Shown here in pieces: positions 52,951 through 63,716 of a stretch of DNA of 64,000 bases (the stretch's first letter is position 1; each line of letters opens with the position of its first letter). This DNA is from Aristolochia californica (lineage: Eukaryota; Streptophyta; Magnoliopsida; Piperales; Aristolochiaceae). Position numbers and translations under genes: made by a program. The notes beneath the pieces were generated by a model. It was not told the origin of the DNA. It saw only the letters and a program-made list of their open reading frames with translations, and ran no database searches. The stretch lies in contig JARWKL010000006.1 of assembly GCA_029961685.1 (NCBI GenBank), positions 14,948,748 to 15,012,747 of the forward strand, given 5' to 3'.

Positions 52951-54064
52951 GAAAACTATAATAAATGTAAGTAAAGAAAATTATTTCACGCACTAAAAAT
53001 GAACACCAAAGTTTTGTTTTCCATGTTTGGGAAATTCCACTAGTACAACCTCTATTTGCTTGGAGGAATTTTATAAGAAAGTGATTTCTAATTGATCCTA
53101 ACATGTTTTAAATGTGGGGGATATGCATGCCCGAAAGATGTTGAAGATGCAAATGACCTAATGATCCATAAATTTCAAGGAGTAGAAAAAATTAAATTCC
53201 CAAGTTCACGTGAGGTAGGATATTTACTAGAGCCAAACAACCCACTTTTTGCCAATTTTACAAAAAGCGGAACTAACAATCATAGATCATCGTAAATATT
53301 TTGATCGATTAATGATGTGTAATGGCTATAATTTTTGTTAGAAATGACTTATGGTTTGGGAGTCAACAATCAGTTCAAAATGCCTCGCCCCACCCTCTTC
53401 CAATTATTCCAAAACCTAATATATAAAAAACTAAAAGAGTTTACAATCCCTAAAAATCACAGACACTTTTTGGAATTATCTCTCTCTGCATTTTTGCATT
53501 TCCATTTTGGATGTTCAATTTTTTTTCAAATCCAAACTTGAGTTTTCACTATCCCATTTTTCTCGTAATGAAAAAGATAAGGCAAATAGATCACAACAAA
53601 ATAAAATTTTTTGAGTTTATGTATGAAACAAAATTTGAAACTATAATAAATGTAAGTGAAGAAAATTATTTCACGCACTAAAAATGAACACCAAAGATTT
53701 GTTATCCATGTTCGGGAAATTCCACTAGTACAACCCCTAATAGCTTGGTGGAATTTTATAAGAAAGAGGTTTCTAATTGATCTTAACATATTTCAATTGT
53801 TGTGGATATGCACGCAAGAAAATTTTTGAAGAAGTAAATGACTAATGATGAAAAAATTTCAAGGAGTAGTAAAAATTAAATTCTCAAGTTAACGTGCGGT
53901 GGGATATTTACCAGAGCCAAAAACCCACTATTTACCTATTTTACAAAAAGCGGACCTAACAATCATAGATCATCGTAAATGTTTTGATCGATTAATGATG
54001 TGTAACTGCTATAATTTTTGTTAGAAAAGACTTATGGTTTGGGAGTTAACACTCAGTTCAAAAT

Positions 54065-54068
<4 letters not shown>

Positions 54069-54107
<39 letters not shown>
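54069..54107 (-). repeat. Poly-C (poly-G on minus), about 39
   Basis: It follows TTCAAAATGAGT and is followed by TCCTCCCTCTTCAGATGATTGC; the CCTCGCC part usually before the tract is missing. Confidence 0.95.
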
Positions 54108-54110
<3 letters not shown>

Positions 54111-54759
54111 TCCCTCTTCAGATGATTGCAAAACCCAATGTATAAAAAACTAAAAGAGTTTACACTCCATAAAAATCATAGATTCGTTTTGGAATTATCT
54201 CTCTCTACATTTGTGCATTTCTGTTTTGGATGTTCAATTTTTCCTCAAATCCAAACTTGAGTTTTCACTCTCCCATTTTTCTCGTTAACAAAAAGATAAG
54301 GCAAATAGATCACAAGAAAATGAAAATTTTAGAGTATATATGTAAGAAAAGAAAATTATTTCACGCAATAAAAATGAACACCAAAGTTTTGTTATCCATG
54401 TTTGGGAAGTTCCACTAGTACAACCCCTAATAGCTTGGTGGAATTTTGTAAGAAAGTGATTTCTAATTGATCCTAATATGTTTTAAATGTGGTGGATATG
54501 CATGCCAGAAACATGTTGAAGATGCAAATGACCTAATGATCCAAAAATTTCAAGGAGAAGAAAAAATTCAATTCTCAAGTTAACGTGCGGTGGGATATTT
54601 ACCTGAGCCAAACGACCCACTTTTTGCCTATTTTAAAAAAATCGGAGCTAACAATCATAGATCATCATAAATTTTTTGATCGATTAATGATGTGTAACGG
54701 CTATAATTTTTGTTAGAAATGACTTATGGTTTGGGAGTCAACAATCAGTTAAAAATGCC

Positions 54760-54760
<1 letters not shown>

Positions 54761-54794
<34 letters not shown>
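54761..54794 (-). repeat. Poly-C (poly-G on minus), about 34
   Basis: It lies between AAAAATGCCT and TATCCTCCGATGATTGC, in the last satellite monomer before the LTR element. Confidence 0.95.
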
Positions 54795-55017
54795 TATCCT
54801 CCGATGATTGCAAAACCCAATATAATTAACTAAAAGAGTTTACAATCCTTAAAAATCACAGATACTTTTTGGAATTATCTATCGACATTTGTGCATTTCC
54901 CTTTTGGATGTTCAATTTTTATTCAAATCCATACTTGACTTTTCACTCTCCCATTTTTCTCGTTAACAGAAAGATAAGGCAAATAGATCACTACAAAATG
55001 AAAATTTTAGAGTTAAT

Positions 55018-55431
55018 GGTCCCGGATCTGACACGTGGATTCTTTGGGAGGATCTGGGGTCTACCACGGGTTACAGGTCTTCCAAGCATTACCGTGGGGG
55101 TAGTAGGAAGACATGGGGAAGGCGAAAACGAAGATCAAGCCAAAGGGAAGCTTGAACACCCTAGAGCTCGTTGAGGAGAACTCTAAGCCTCTTTACACTA
55201 AAATTAACCTAATTCTTAATACTTCAATGCTTCTTTTTCTCATTACTCTTACCCCTTAAATAGGGTTCACCCTGTTAGGGTTTAATAAAATATTACAAAA
55301 ATATCCCTATGAATAAAATATTCCAAGAATATCCCTATTAATAAATAATTACAAAAATACCCATGTGACCTAAAACTGAAATAAATAAAGTAAATTAAAA
55401 ATAATAATGTTATTGTGTGCATAAAATTACA
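55018..55431 (-). mobile_element. 3' LTR
   Basis: On the minus strand it begins TGTAATTTTATGCACAC directly after the polypurine tract and ends near GTCAGATCCGGGACC, where satellite resumes. It is a direct repeat of 56,462-56,885, with about 20 differences by eye over roughly 410 bp, including one indel of about 10 bp. The last few bases (expected ATCGTAACA) are altered or lost, so the outer end is damaged. Confidence 0.9.
55256..55262 (-). promoter_or_regulatory. TATA-like element in 3' LTR
   Basis: TATTTAA lies within CCCTATTTAAGGGG on the minus strand, inside an AT-rich LTR. The same element is intact in the other LTR at 56,706-56,712. The position fits an LTR core promoter; activity is not shown. 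Confidence 0.45.
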
Positions 55432-55493
55432 CCCCCCTTGGAAGATGAGCTTGTCCTCAAGCTCGGAAGTAGTGTCTGTATGTCGACATCTTC
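55421..55493 (-). repeat. Inverted repeat arm 1 (internal end, PPT, LTR start)
   Basis: This arm matches, in opposite orientation, 56,892-56,965. Shared parts are GAAGATGTCGACATACAGAC (here, minus strand) against GAAGACGTCGGCATATAGAC (there, plus strand), then CTTGAGGACAAGCTC, the AAGGGGGG tract and TGTAAT. About eight to ten differences are visible by eye. Confidence 0.88.
55432..55439 (-). other. Polypurine tract
   Basis: AAGGGGGG on the minus strand lies immediately before the TG start of the 3' LTR. This is the standard place for the plus-strand priming site of an LTR retrotransposon. The sequence just upstream encodes LEDKLIFQ. Confidence 0.85.
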
Positions 55494-55634
55494 ACCGGTG
55501 CTGATGCAGCATCCGCGATAGCTATGACACCCCCTCTGTTTGCCCACTTCTTTTTTTTTTTTTGGGCCAGTCGATGTTAACTTGGGTTGATTCGGTTCAG
55601 GAAGCCGGTCCGGTGTGCGACTCAACGGACCCGG

Positions 55635-55671
55635 CCGATTAAATTTTCCTAAGTTAGGAAAATTTAATCGG
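55635..55671. repeat. Perfect 37-bp palindrome
   Basis: The 18-base arm CCGATTAAATTTTCCTAA, a single central G, and the exact complement arm. A weaker match extends outward (GACTC on one side, GAGTC on the other). It sits inside the GC-richer internal domain and would form a strong hairpin. Confidence 0.93.
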
Positions 55672-55814
55672 GAGTCATCTTCTTCCTTCGGCAGCTCCCG
55701 AACTCTACGGCCCGCGGTTTCATTCCTCATGGCACCGATGAAGTCCGGTGACGGGCGTCTCCTTCCTCTCTCCCGGTACCTACGGAATTGCGTGATTTTC
55801 CAGTGACGAATCGC

Positions 55815-56030
55815 AGCCCATAGGGGCTTTGCCGCCTGGATAGTTTCCGAGACAGAGGGCTCTTGGAAACTTGTGAATCGTCGTTGCTCAGCCTCCCAGA
55901 ACCGAGATCCCTTGTGGAAAAGTTGCTTACGGCGCCGATGAACTATCCTGCTTCGCCGGTGGGTGACGAGAATCCCACTGAGGCATCGCCGCTTGGAATT
56001 TTTCTGAGACAAAGGGCTCTCGGGTACTTT
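55815..56030 (-). repeat. Imperfect duplicated module in internal domain
   Basis: Two related stretches, about 55,815-55,866 and 55,975-56,030, share the pattern GCCGC-TTGGA or GCCTGGA, then TTTCTGAGACAAAGGGCTCT or TTTCCGAGACAGAGGGCTCT. On the minus strand they encode similar peptides (EPFVSEKFQAAMPQW and EPSVSETIQAAKPLW) in different frames, so an indel separates them. Confidence 0.8.
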
Positions 56031-56439
56031 GCCAACGGACCCGAGGGATGCGACTAAGTCGCCTGCTACACCGGTGGCGAATCGCACCACTTGGAGGCGA
56101 ATCGTAGCCCTTGGAGGCATTTCGGGAGTTTTGCACTTGTTCGGAGATTTCGAGTGCCATCGGAATTTCTAGTGGAACTGTTTTTGGAATTTTGGAATCC
56201 CCAAATTTCGATGTCGTCCCCGCTAGAGTTCCTGGCCCTTGGCCTTTCTGCCCGTCCGAGGCAGCAGCTGCCTCTTCTACGCATATGCCGTAATCGGAGA
56301 TTTCAGGTAGTATGACCTTTTCTGTGGGAGCACGTGGCTCCCTTGTCGAACATTCAATTGAAGCATCTAACCGTGCTCGTATTTCCTCCAATTCCTTACT
56401 CATAGCAATCCATCTTTCTTGGGGTATAGAATAACCCAT
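55927..56439 (-). pseudogene. gag-like 5' ORF of the LTR element (170 codons)
   Basis: The ATG lies 8 bases after the primer binding site, the place where gag begins in many LTR elements. The N terminus, MGYSIPQERWIAMSKELEEI, continues with RARLDASIE, a short charged helix-like segment that could be a coiled coil. After about residue 60 it becomes low-complexity, rich in S, P, R and K, and contains REPFVSEKFQAAMPQW. No zinc-knuckle CCHC motif and no gag capsid domain are recognisable. It is probably only the first part of gag fused to unrelated sequence. Function unknown. Confidence 0.45.
56078..56117 (+). repeat. 20-bp tandem duplication in internal domain
   Basis: CGAATCGCACCACTTGGAGG is followed directly by CGAATCGTAGCCCTTGGAGG; three positions differ. 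Confidence 0.88.
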
Positions 56440-56447
56440 TGTGTCCT

Positions 56448-56459
56448 GCTCTGATACCA
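56448..56459 (-). other. Primer binding site (initiator tRNA-Met)
   Basis: TGGTATCAGAGC on the minus strand, 2 bases after the LTR end, is the classic complement of the 3' end of plant initiator tRNA-Met. It marks the start of the internal domain and fixes the element's orientation. Confidence 0.93.
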
Positions 56460-56461
56460 GT

Positions 56462-56885
56462 TGTTACGATCTCGGATCTGACACGTAGATTCTTTGGGAG
56501 GATCTGCGGTCTGCCACGGGTTACGGGTCTTCCAAGCATTACCGTAGGGGTAGTAGGAAGACATGGGGAAGACATAAACGAAGATCAAGCCAAAGGGAAG
56601 CTTGAACACCCTAGAGCTCGTTGAGGAGAACTCTAAGCCTCTTTACGCTAAAATTAACCTAATTCTTAATACTTCAATGCTTCCTTTTCTCATTACATTT
56701 ACCCCTTAAATAGGGTTCACCCTGTTAGGGTTTAATAAAATATTACAAAAATATCCGTATGAATAAATTATTCCAAGAATATCCCTATTAATAAATAATT
56801 CCATAAATACCCCTGTGACCTAAAACTGAAATAAAATAAAGTAAATTAAAGAAAACACTAAAATAATAATGTTATTATGTGCATA
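56462..56885 (-). mobile_element. 5' LTR
   Basis: On the minus strand it ends GATCCGAGATCGTAACA, with the canonical CA end next to the primer binding site. Its own start is damaged: after TATGCACATAATAAC (reading inward), the expected TGTAATTT is replaced at about 56,886 by CCCCGGGG and an inverted internal fragment. It carries the same TATA-like element and the same CCCTGTTAGGGTTTAATAAA region as the 3' LTR. Confidence 0.9.
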
Positions 56886-56975
56886 CCCCGGGGAAGACGT
56901 CGGCATATAGACACTACTTCTAAGCTTGAGGACAAGCTCGTCTTTCAAGGGGGGTGTAATGTTATGCGCGCAATC
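56886..56975 (+). mobile_element. Inverted 3'-internal fragment with PPT and LTR start
   Basis: Read on the plus strand this piece encodes DTTSKLEDKLVFQGGCNVM. It contains the polypurine tract AAGGGGGG at 56,947-56,954 and then about 18-20 bp of an LTR start, TGTAATGTTATGCGCGC, before satellite resumes at about 56,976. It is oriented opposite to the rest of the element. The palindromic CCCCGGGG at about 56,886 marks the joint. It could be the relic of a second, oppositely inserted copy or of an aberrant integration. Confidence 0.85.
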
Positions 56976-57704
56976 AATTCAAAATGCCTCGCCGATGATT
57001 GCAAAACCCAATATATAAAAAACTAAAGAAGTTTAAAATACTTAAAAAAAAACATAGACTTTTTGAATTATCTCTCTCTGCATTTGTGCATTTCCAGATT
57101 GGATGTTAATTTGTTTTTCAAATCCAAACTTGTCTTTTCACTTTCCCATTTTTTTCGTAAACAAAAAGATAAGGCAAATACATCACAACAAAATGAAAAT
57201 TTTAGAGTTTATGTATGAAAAAAATTGAAAAATATAATAAATGTAAGTGAATAAAATTATTTCATGCACTAAAAATGAACACCAAAGTTTTGTTATCCAT
57301 GTTTGGGAAATTCCACTAGTACAACCCCTAATAGCTTGGTGGAATTTTATAAGAAAGAGATTTCTAATTGATCCTAACATATTTTAAAAGTGGTGGATAT
57401 GCATGCAAGAAACATGTTGAAGATGCAAATGACCTAATGATCCAAGAATTTCTAGGAGTAGAAAAAATTAAATTCTCAAGTTAACGAGCGGTGGGATATT
57501 TACCAGAGCCAAACAACCCACTTTTTGCCTATTTTACAAAAAGTGGACCTAACAATCATAAATCATCGTAATTATTTTGATCAATTAATGATGTGTAATG
57601 GCTATAATTTTCGTTAGAGATGATTTATGGTTTGGGAGTCAACACTCAGTTCAAAATGCCTTGCCCACCCCACTTCCGATGATTGCAAAACCCAATATAT
57701 AAAA

Positions 57705-57725
57705 AACTAAAAGATAACGAATACT
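57705..57725 (-). repeat. Deletion junction in satellite
   Basis: AAAAAACTAAAAGATAACG is joined to AATACTTTTCAGTCTAC, skipping the ATTATCTCTCTC to CAAATCCAAAC stretch of roughly 120 bp. Confidence 0.78.
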
Positions 57726-58260
57726 TTTCAGTCTACTATTTTTCTCGTAAAAAAAAAGATATGGCAAATAGATCACAACAAAATGAAAATTTTAGAGTTT
57801 ATGTATGCAAAAAAATCGAAAAATTTAATAAATGTAAGAGAATAAAATTATTTCACGCACAAAAAATGAACACCAAAGCTTTTTTATCCATGTTTTGGAA
57901 ATTCTACTAGTACAACCCCTAATAGCTTTGTGGAATTTTATAAGAAAGAGATTTCTAGTTGATCCTAACATGTTTTAAATATGGTGGATAGGCATGCAAG
58001 AAAAATGTTGAATACGCAAATGACCTAATGATCCAAATATTTCAAGGAGTGGAAAAAATTAATTTCTCCTGTTAACGTGCAGTGGGATATTTACCAGAGC
58101 AAGACGACCCACTTTTTTCCTATTTTACAAAAAGCAGACCTAACAATCATAGATCACCGTAAATGTTTTGATCGATTAATGATGTGTAACGGCTATAATT
58201 TTTGCTAGAAATGACTTATGGTTTGGGAGTCAACACTCAGTTCAAAATGCCTTGCCCCAG

Positions 58261-58277
58261 CCCCCCCCCCCCCCCCC
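58261..58277 (-). repeat. Poly-C (poly-G on minus), about 17
   Basis: It follows CCTTGCCCCAG and is followed by TTCTGATTATTCC. Confidence 0.95.
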
Positions 58278-58307
58278 TTCTGATTATTCCAAATACAAAT
58301 ATATAAA

Positions 58308-58328
58308 AAACTAAAACAATTTATTCCT
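58308..58328 (-). repeat. Deletion junction in satellite
   Basis: AAAAACTAAAACAATTTATTC is joined to CTCAAATCCAAACTTG, removing most of the ATCACAGATACTTTTTGG to GATGTTCAATTT segment, about 100 bp. Confidence 0.78.
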
Positions 58329-59554
58329 CAAATCCAAACTTGACTTTTCACTCTCCCATTTTTCTCGTAAACAAAAAGATATGGCAAATAGATCACAACA
58401 AAATGAAAATTTTAGAGTATGTGTATGCAAAAAAATTTGAAAACTATAATAAATATAAGTCAAAAAAATTATTTCACGCACTAAAAATGAACACCAAAGT
58501 TTTCTTATCCATGTTTGGGAAATTCCACTAGTACATCCCCTAATAGCTTGGTTGAATTTGAAAAGAAAGCGATTTCTAATTGATCCTAATATGTTTTAAA
58601 TGTGGTGGATATGCATGCCACAAACATGTTGAAAATGCAAATGATGTAATGATCCAAAAATTTCGAGTAAAAAAAATTAAATTCTCAAGTTAACGTGCGG
58701 TGGGATATTTACCAGAGCCAAACAACCCACTTTTTGCCTATTTTACAAAAAGCGGACCTAACAATCATAAATCATTGCAAATGTTTTGATCGATTAATGA
58801 TGTGTAACGGCTATTATATTTGTTTGAAATGATTTATAGTTTGGAAGTCAACAATCAGTTCAAAATGCCTTGCCCCACCCTCTTCCGATGATTGCAAAAC
58901 CCAATATATAAAAAACTAAAAGAGTTCACAATCCTTAAAAATCAGAGATACTTTTTGGAATTATCTCTCTCTGCATTTGTGCAATTTCATTTAGGATGTT
59001 CAATTTTTTTTCAAATCCAAACTTGACTTTTCACTCTCCTATTTTTCTCGTAAACAAAAAGATAAGGCAAATAGATCAAAACAAAATGAAAATTTTAGAG
59101 TTTATGTATGCAAAAAAATTTTGAAAACCATAATAAATGTGAGTGAAGATAATTATTTCACGCAATAAAAATTAACACAGAAGTTTTGTTACCATGTTTT
59201 AGAAATTCCACAGGTACAACCTCTAATAGCTTGGTGGAATTTTATAAGAAAGAGATTTCTAATTGATCCTAACGTGTTTTAAATGTGGTGGATATGCATG
59301 CCAAAAACATGTTGAAGATGCAAATGACCTAAATATCCAAAAATTTAAATGAGAAGAAAAAATTAAATTCTCAAGTTAACGTGCGGTGGGATATTTACAG
59401 GAGCCAAACAACCCACTTTTTGCCTATTTTACAAAAAGCGAACCTAACAATCATAGATCATTGTAAATGTTTTGATCGATTAATGATGTGTAATGGCAAT
59501 ACATTTTGTTAGAAATGACGTATGGTTTGGGAGTCAACACTCAATTCAAAATAC

Positions 59555-59555
<1 letters not shown>

Positions 59556-59599
<44 letters not shown>
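59556..59599 (-). repeat. Poly-C (poly-G on minus), about 44
   Basis: This is the longest uninterrupted tract in the window, between TTCAAAATACA and TTGTTCCGATGATTGC. The paired monomer at 63.7 kb also has a C tract at this point but with only about 21 C. Confidence 0.95.
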
Positions 59600-62500
59600 T
59601 TGTTCCGATGATTGCAAAACTCAATATATAAAAAACTAAAAAAGTTTACAATCCTAAAAAATCACAGATACTTTATGGAATTATCTCACTCTGCATTTGT
59701 GCATTTCGATTTTCAATGTTCAATTTTTTTTCAAATCCAAAATCAACTTTTTCACTATCCCATTTTTCTCGTAAACCAAAAGATAAGCTAAATAGATCAC
59801 AACAAAATGAAAATTTAAGAGAAGTATGAAAAAAAATTGAAAACTGTACTAATTGTAAGTGAAGAAAATTATTTCACGCACTAAAAATTAACACCAAAGT
59901 TTTGTTATCCATGTTTGGGAAATTCCACTAGTACAACCCCTAATAGCTTGGTGGAATTTTATAAGAAAAAGATTTTTAATTGATCCTCACATGTTTTAAA
60001 TGTGGTGGATATGCATGCCAGAAACAAGTTGAAGATGAAAATGACCAAATGATCCAAAAATTTCAAGGAGTATAAAAAATTAAAATCTCAAGTTAATGTG
60101 CGGTGGGATATTTACCAGAGCCAAACAACCCACTTTTTGCCTATTTTACAAAAAGCTGACCTAACAATCATAGTTCATCGTAAATGTTATAATCGATTAA
60201 TGATGTGTAACGGCTATAATTTTTGTTAGAAATGACTTATGGTTTGGTAGTCACAATCAGGTCAAAATGCCTTGCCCCACCCTCTTCCAATGATTGCAAA
60301 ACCCAATATATAAAAAACAAAAAGAGTTCACAATCCTTAAAAATCACATATACTTTTTGGAATAATCTCTCTCTGCATTTGTGCAATTTCCATTTTGGAT
60401 GTACAATTTTTTTTTATATCCAAACTTGACTTTTCACTCTCCCTTTTTTCTCGTAAACAAAAAGATAAGGCAAAAGATCACAACAAAATGAAAATTTTAG
60501 AGTTTAAGTATGCAAAACAATTTATAATCTATAATAAATGTTAGTGAAGAAATTTTTTTTATGCACTAAAAATAAACACCAAAGTTTTGCTATCCAAGTT
60601 TTGGAAATTCCACTAGAACAACCCCTAATAGCTTGGTGGAATTTTATAAGAAAGAGATTTTTAATTGATCCTAACATGTTTTAAATGTGGTGGATATGCA
60701 TGCCGAACATGTTGAAGATGAAAAAATTTCATGTCGTTGAAAAAATTAATTTCTCAAGTTAACGTGTGGTGAGATATTTACCAGAGCCAAACAACCCACT
60801 TTTTGCTTATTTTACAAAAAGCGGACCTAACAATCATAGATCATCATAAATGTTTTGATAAATTAATGATCTGTAGTGACTATAACTTTCTTTTGAAATG
60901 ACTTATGGTTTGGGAGTCAACAATCAATTCAAAATGCCTCGGCCCACCATTTTCCGATGATTGCAAAACACAATATAAAAAAAACTAAAAGAGTTTACAA
61001 TCCTTAAAAATCACAAATAATTTTTGCAATTATCTCTCTCTACATTTGTGCATTTCCACTATTGATGTTAAATTTTTTTTTTTAAATCCAAACTTGACTT
61101 TTCAGTCTCCCATTTTACTCGTAAACAAAATGATAAGGCAAATAAAATTAACACAAATTTAAAATTTTAGATTTTATGTATGCAAAAAAATTGGAAAACT
61201 ATAATAAATATAAGTGAAGAAAATTATTTCACAAAAAAAAAAAATGAACACCAAAGTTTTGTTATCCATGTTTGGGAAATTCCTCTAGTACAACCCCTAT
61301 TAGCTTGGTGGAATTTTATACGAAAGAGATTTCAAATTGATCTGAACATGTTTTAAATGTGGTTGATACCCATCCTATAAACATGTTGAAGATGCAAATG
61401 ACGTAACGATCCAAAAATTTCAAGGCATAGAAAAAATTAAATTCTCAAGTTAACGTGCGGTGGCATATTTACCAGAGCCAAACAACCCACTTTTTGCATA
61501 TTTTAGCAAAAACAGACCTAACAATCATAGTTCATCGTAAATGTTATGATCGATTAATGAAGTGTAATGGCTATAATTTTTGTTAGAAATGACTTATGGT
61601 TTGGTAGTCAACAATCAGGTCAAAATGCCTTGTCCCACCCTCTTCCAATGATTGCAAAACCCAATATATAAAAAACAAAAAGAGTTCACAATCCTTAAAA
61701 ATAACATATACTTTTTGGAATTATCTCTCTCTGCATTTGTGCAATTTCCATTTTGGATGTTCAATTTTTTTTCAAATCCAAACTTGACTTTCCAGTCTTC
61801 CTTTTTTCTCATAAACAAATAGATAAGGCAAAAAGATCACAACAAAATGAAAATTTTAGAGTTTAAGTATGCAAAAATATTTATAATCTTTAATAAATGT
61901 AAGTGAACAAATTTATTTCATGCACTAAAAATGAACACCAAAGTTTTGCTATCCATGTTTTGGAAATTCCACTAGAACAACCCCTAATAGCTTGGTGGAA
62001 TTTTATACGAAAGAGATTTCTAATTGATCCTAACATGTTTTAAATGTGGTGGATATGCATGCCAGAAACATGTTGAAGATGCAAATGACCTAAATATTTA
62101 AAAATTTCAAGTCGTTGAAAAAATTAATTTCTCAAGTTAACGTGCGGTGAAATATTTACCAGAGCCACACAACCCACTTTTTGCCTATTTTACAAAAAGC
62201 GGAGCTAACAATCATAAATCATCATAAAGTTTTTGATCGATTAATGATCTGTAGTGACTATAACTTTCTTTTGAAATGACTTATGGTTTGGGACTCAACA
62301 ATCAGTTCAAAATGCCTCGCCCCACCCTTTTTCGATGATTGCAAAACCTAATATAAAAAAAAACTAAAAGAGTTTACAATCCTTAAAAATCACAGATACT
62401 TTTTGCAATTATCTCTCTCTACATTTGTGCATTTCCACTTTTGATGTTAAATTTTTTTTAAAATCCAAACTTGACTTTTCACTCTCCCATTTTACTCGTA

Positions 62501-63695
62501 AACAAAATGATAAGGCAAATAAAATTAACACAAATTTAAAATTTTAGATTTTATGTATGCAAAAAAATTGGAAAACTATAATAAATATAAGTGAAGAAAA
62601 TTATTTCACGCAAAACAAATTGAACACCAAAGTTTTGTTATCCATGTTTGGGAAATTCCTCTAGTACAACCCCTATTAGCTTGGTGGAATTTTATAAGAA
62701 AGAGATTTCTAATTGATCTTAACATGTTTTAAATGTGGTGGATACGCATCCTAGAAACATGTTGAAGATGCAAATGACGTAACGATCCAAAAATTTCAAG
62801 GCGTAGAAAAAATTAAATTCTCAAGTTAACGTGCGGTGGGATATTTACCAGAGCCAAACAACCCACTTTTTGCCTATGTTACAAAAAGCTGACCTAACAA
62901 TCATAGTTCATCATAAATGTTATGATCTATTAATGATGTGTAACAGCTATAATTTTTGTTAGAAATGATTTATGGTTTGGTAGTCAACAATCTGTTCAAA
63001 ATGCCTTGCCCCACCCTCTTCCGATGATTGCAAAACACAATCTATAAAAAACTAACAGAGTTCACAATCTTTAAAAATCACAGATACTTTTTGGAATTAT
63101 CTCTCTCTGCTTTTGTGCATTTTCATTTAGGATGTTCAATTTTTTTTCAAATCCAAACTTGACTTTTCACTCCCCCATTTTTCTCGTAAACAAAAAGAAA
63201 AGACAAATAGATCACAAAAAAATAAAAATTTTAGAGTTTATGTATGCCAAAAAATTTGAAAACCATAATAAATTTAAGTGAAGATAATTATTTCACACAC
63301 TAAAAATGAACACAGAAATTTTATTACCATGTTTCAGAAATTCCACTAGTATAACCCCTAATAGCTAGGTAGAATTTTATAAGAAAGAGATTTCTAATTG
63401 ATCCTAACATGTTTTAAATGTGGTGGATATGCATGCCAGAAACATGTTGAAGATGCAAATGACCAAAATATCCAAAAATTTATATGAGAAGAAAAAGTAA
63501 AATTCTCAAGTTAACGTGTAGTTGGATATTTACCAGAGCCAAACAACCCACTTTTTGCCTATTTTACAAAAAGCGAACCTAAAAATCATAGATCATTGTA
63601 AATGTTTTGATCGATTAATAATGTGCAATGGCAATAAGTCTTGTTATAAATGACTTATGGTTTGGGAGTCAACACTCAGTTCAAAATATACAGCG

Positions 63696-63716
63696 CCCCC
63701 CCCCCCCCCCCCCCCC
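63696..63716 (-). repeat. Poly-C (poly-G on minus), about 21
   Basis: It follows TTCAAAATATACAGCG and is followed by TTGTTCTGATGATTGC. It belongs to the second type B monomer, whose sister has about 44 C. Confidence 0.95.

Larger units (their letters stand above)
48874..55017 (-). repeat. 677-bp satellite array, block D (inverted)
   Basis: Reverse-complement subfamily B monomers, with anchors (ATGATTGC) near 49515, 50194, 50888, 51840, 52508, 53410, 54129 and 54811. Diagnostic B features appear as CAAATCCAAACTTGAG and CGGTGGGATATTTACC. Steps of 952 and 902 bp reflect two copies of a 216-bp internal duplication. Subfamily A forms are absent. Confidence 0.95.
55410..56120 (-). pseudogene. 236-codon internal ORF of the LTR element
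   Basis: An open frame runs through most of the internal domain and into the 3' LTR, ending GGVILCTQ. Residues about 95-115 contain QEPSVSETIQAAKPLW, which resembles REPFVSEKFQAAMPQW in the overlapping upstream frame; the internal region is therefore partly a tandem duplication read in two frames. The C-terminal frame is not the expected one: the frame giving TTSELEDKLIFQGGCNFM just before the polypurine tract is the one that resembles the end of plant Ty3/gypsy polyproteins. I recognise no domain. It is most likely a decayed or chimeric remnant and not a functional gene. Confidence 0.4.
55018..56975 (-). mobile_element. Rearranged non-autonomous Ty3/gypsy-like LTR retrotransposon
   Basis: This is the only substantial non-satellite sequence in the window. 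Read on the minus strand the order is: LTR (56,885 down to 56,462), a primer binding site matching initiator tRNA-Met, a gag-like start, about 1 kb of internal sequence, the end of a coding frame, a polypurine tract, and a second LTR (55,431 down to about 55,018). I see no protease, reverse transcriptase, RNase H or integrase motif, so it cannot move on its own. An inverted piece of the 3' internal end is fused beyond the outer edge of the upstream LTR. No target-site duplication is visible. The flanking satellite does not rejoin in phase: about 445 bp of monomer is missing between the flanks. The Ty3/gypsy call rests on the pol-end-like peptide and general layout and is moderate. The LTR-element call is strong. 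Confidence 0.88.

Noticed and set aside
56448..56459. tRNA gene remnant
   Set aside because: Only 12 bases match the initiator tRNA-Met 3' end, and they sit next to an LTR end, which fits a primer binding site.
55421..56965. DNA transposon with terminal inverted repeats
   Set aside because: The inverted arms are not at the ends of the element. One contains a polypurine tract and LTR start in its normal place, and LTRs and a primer binding site are present.
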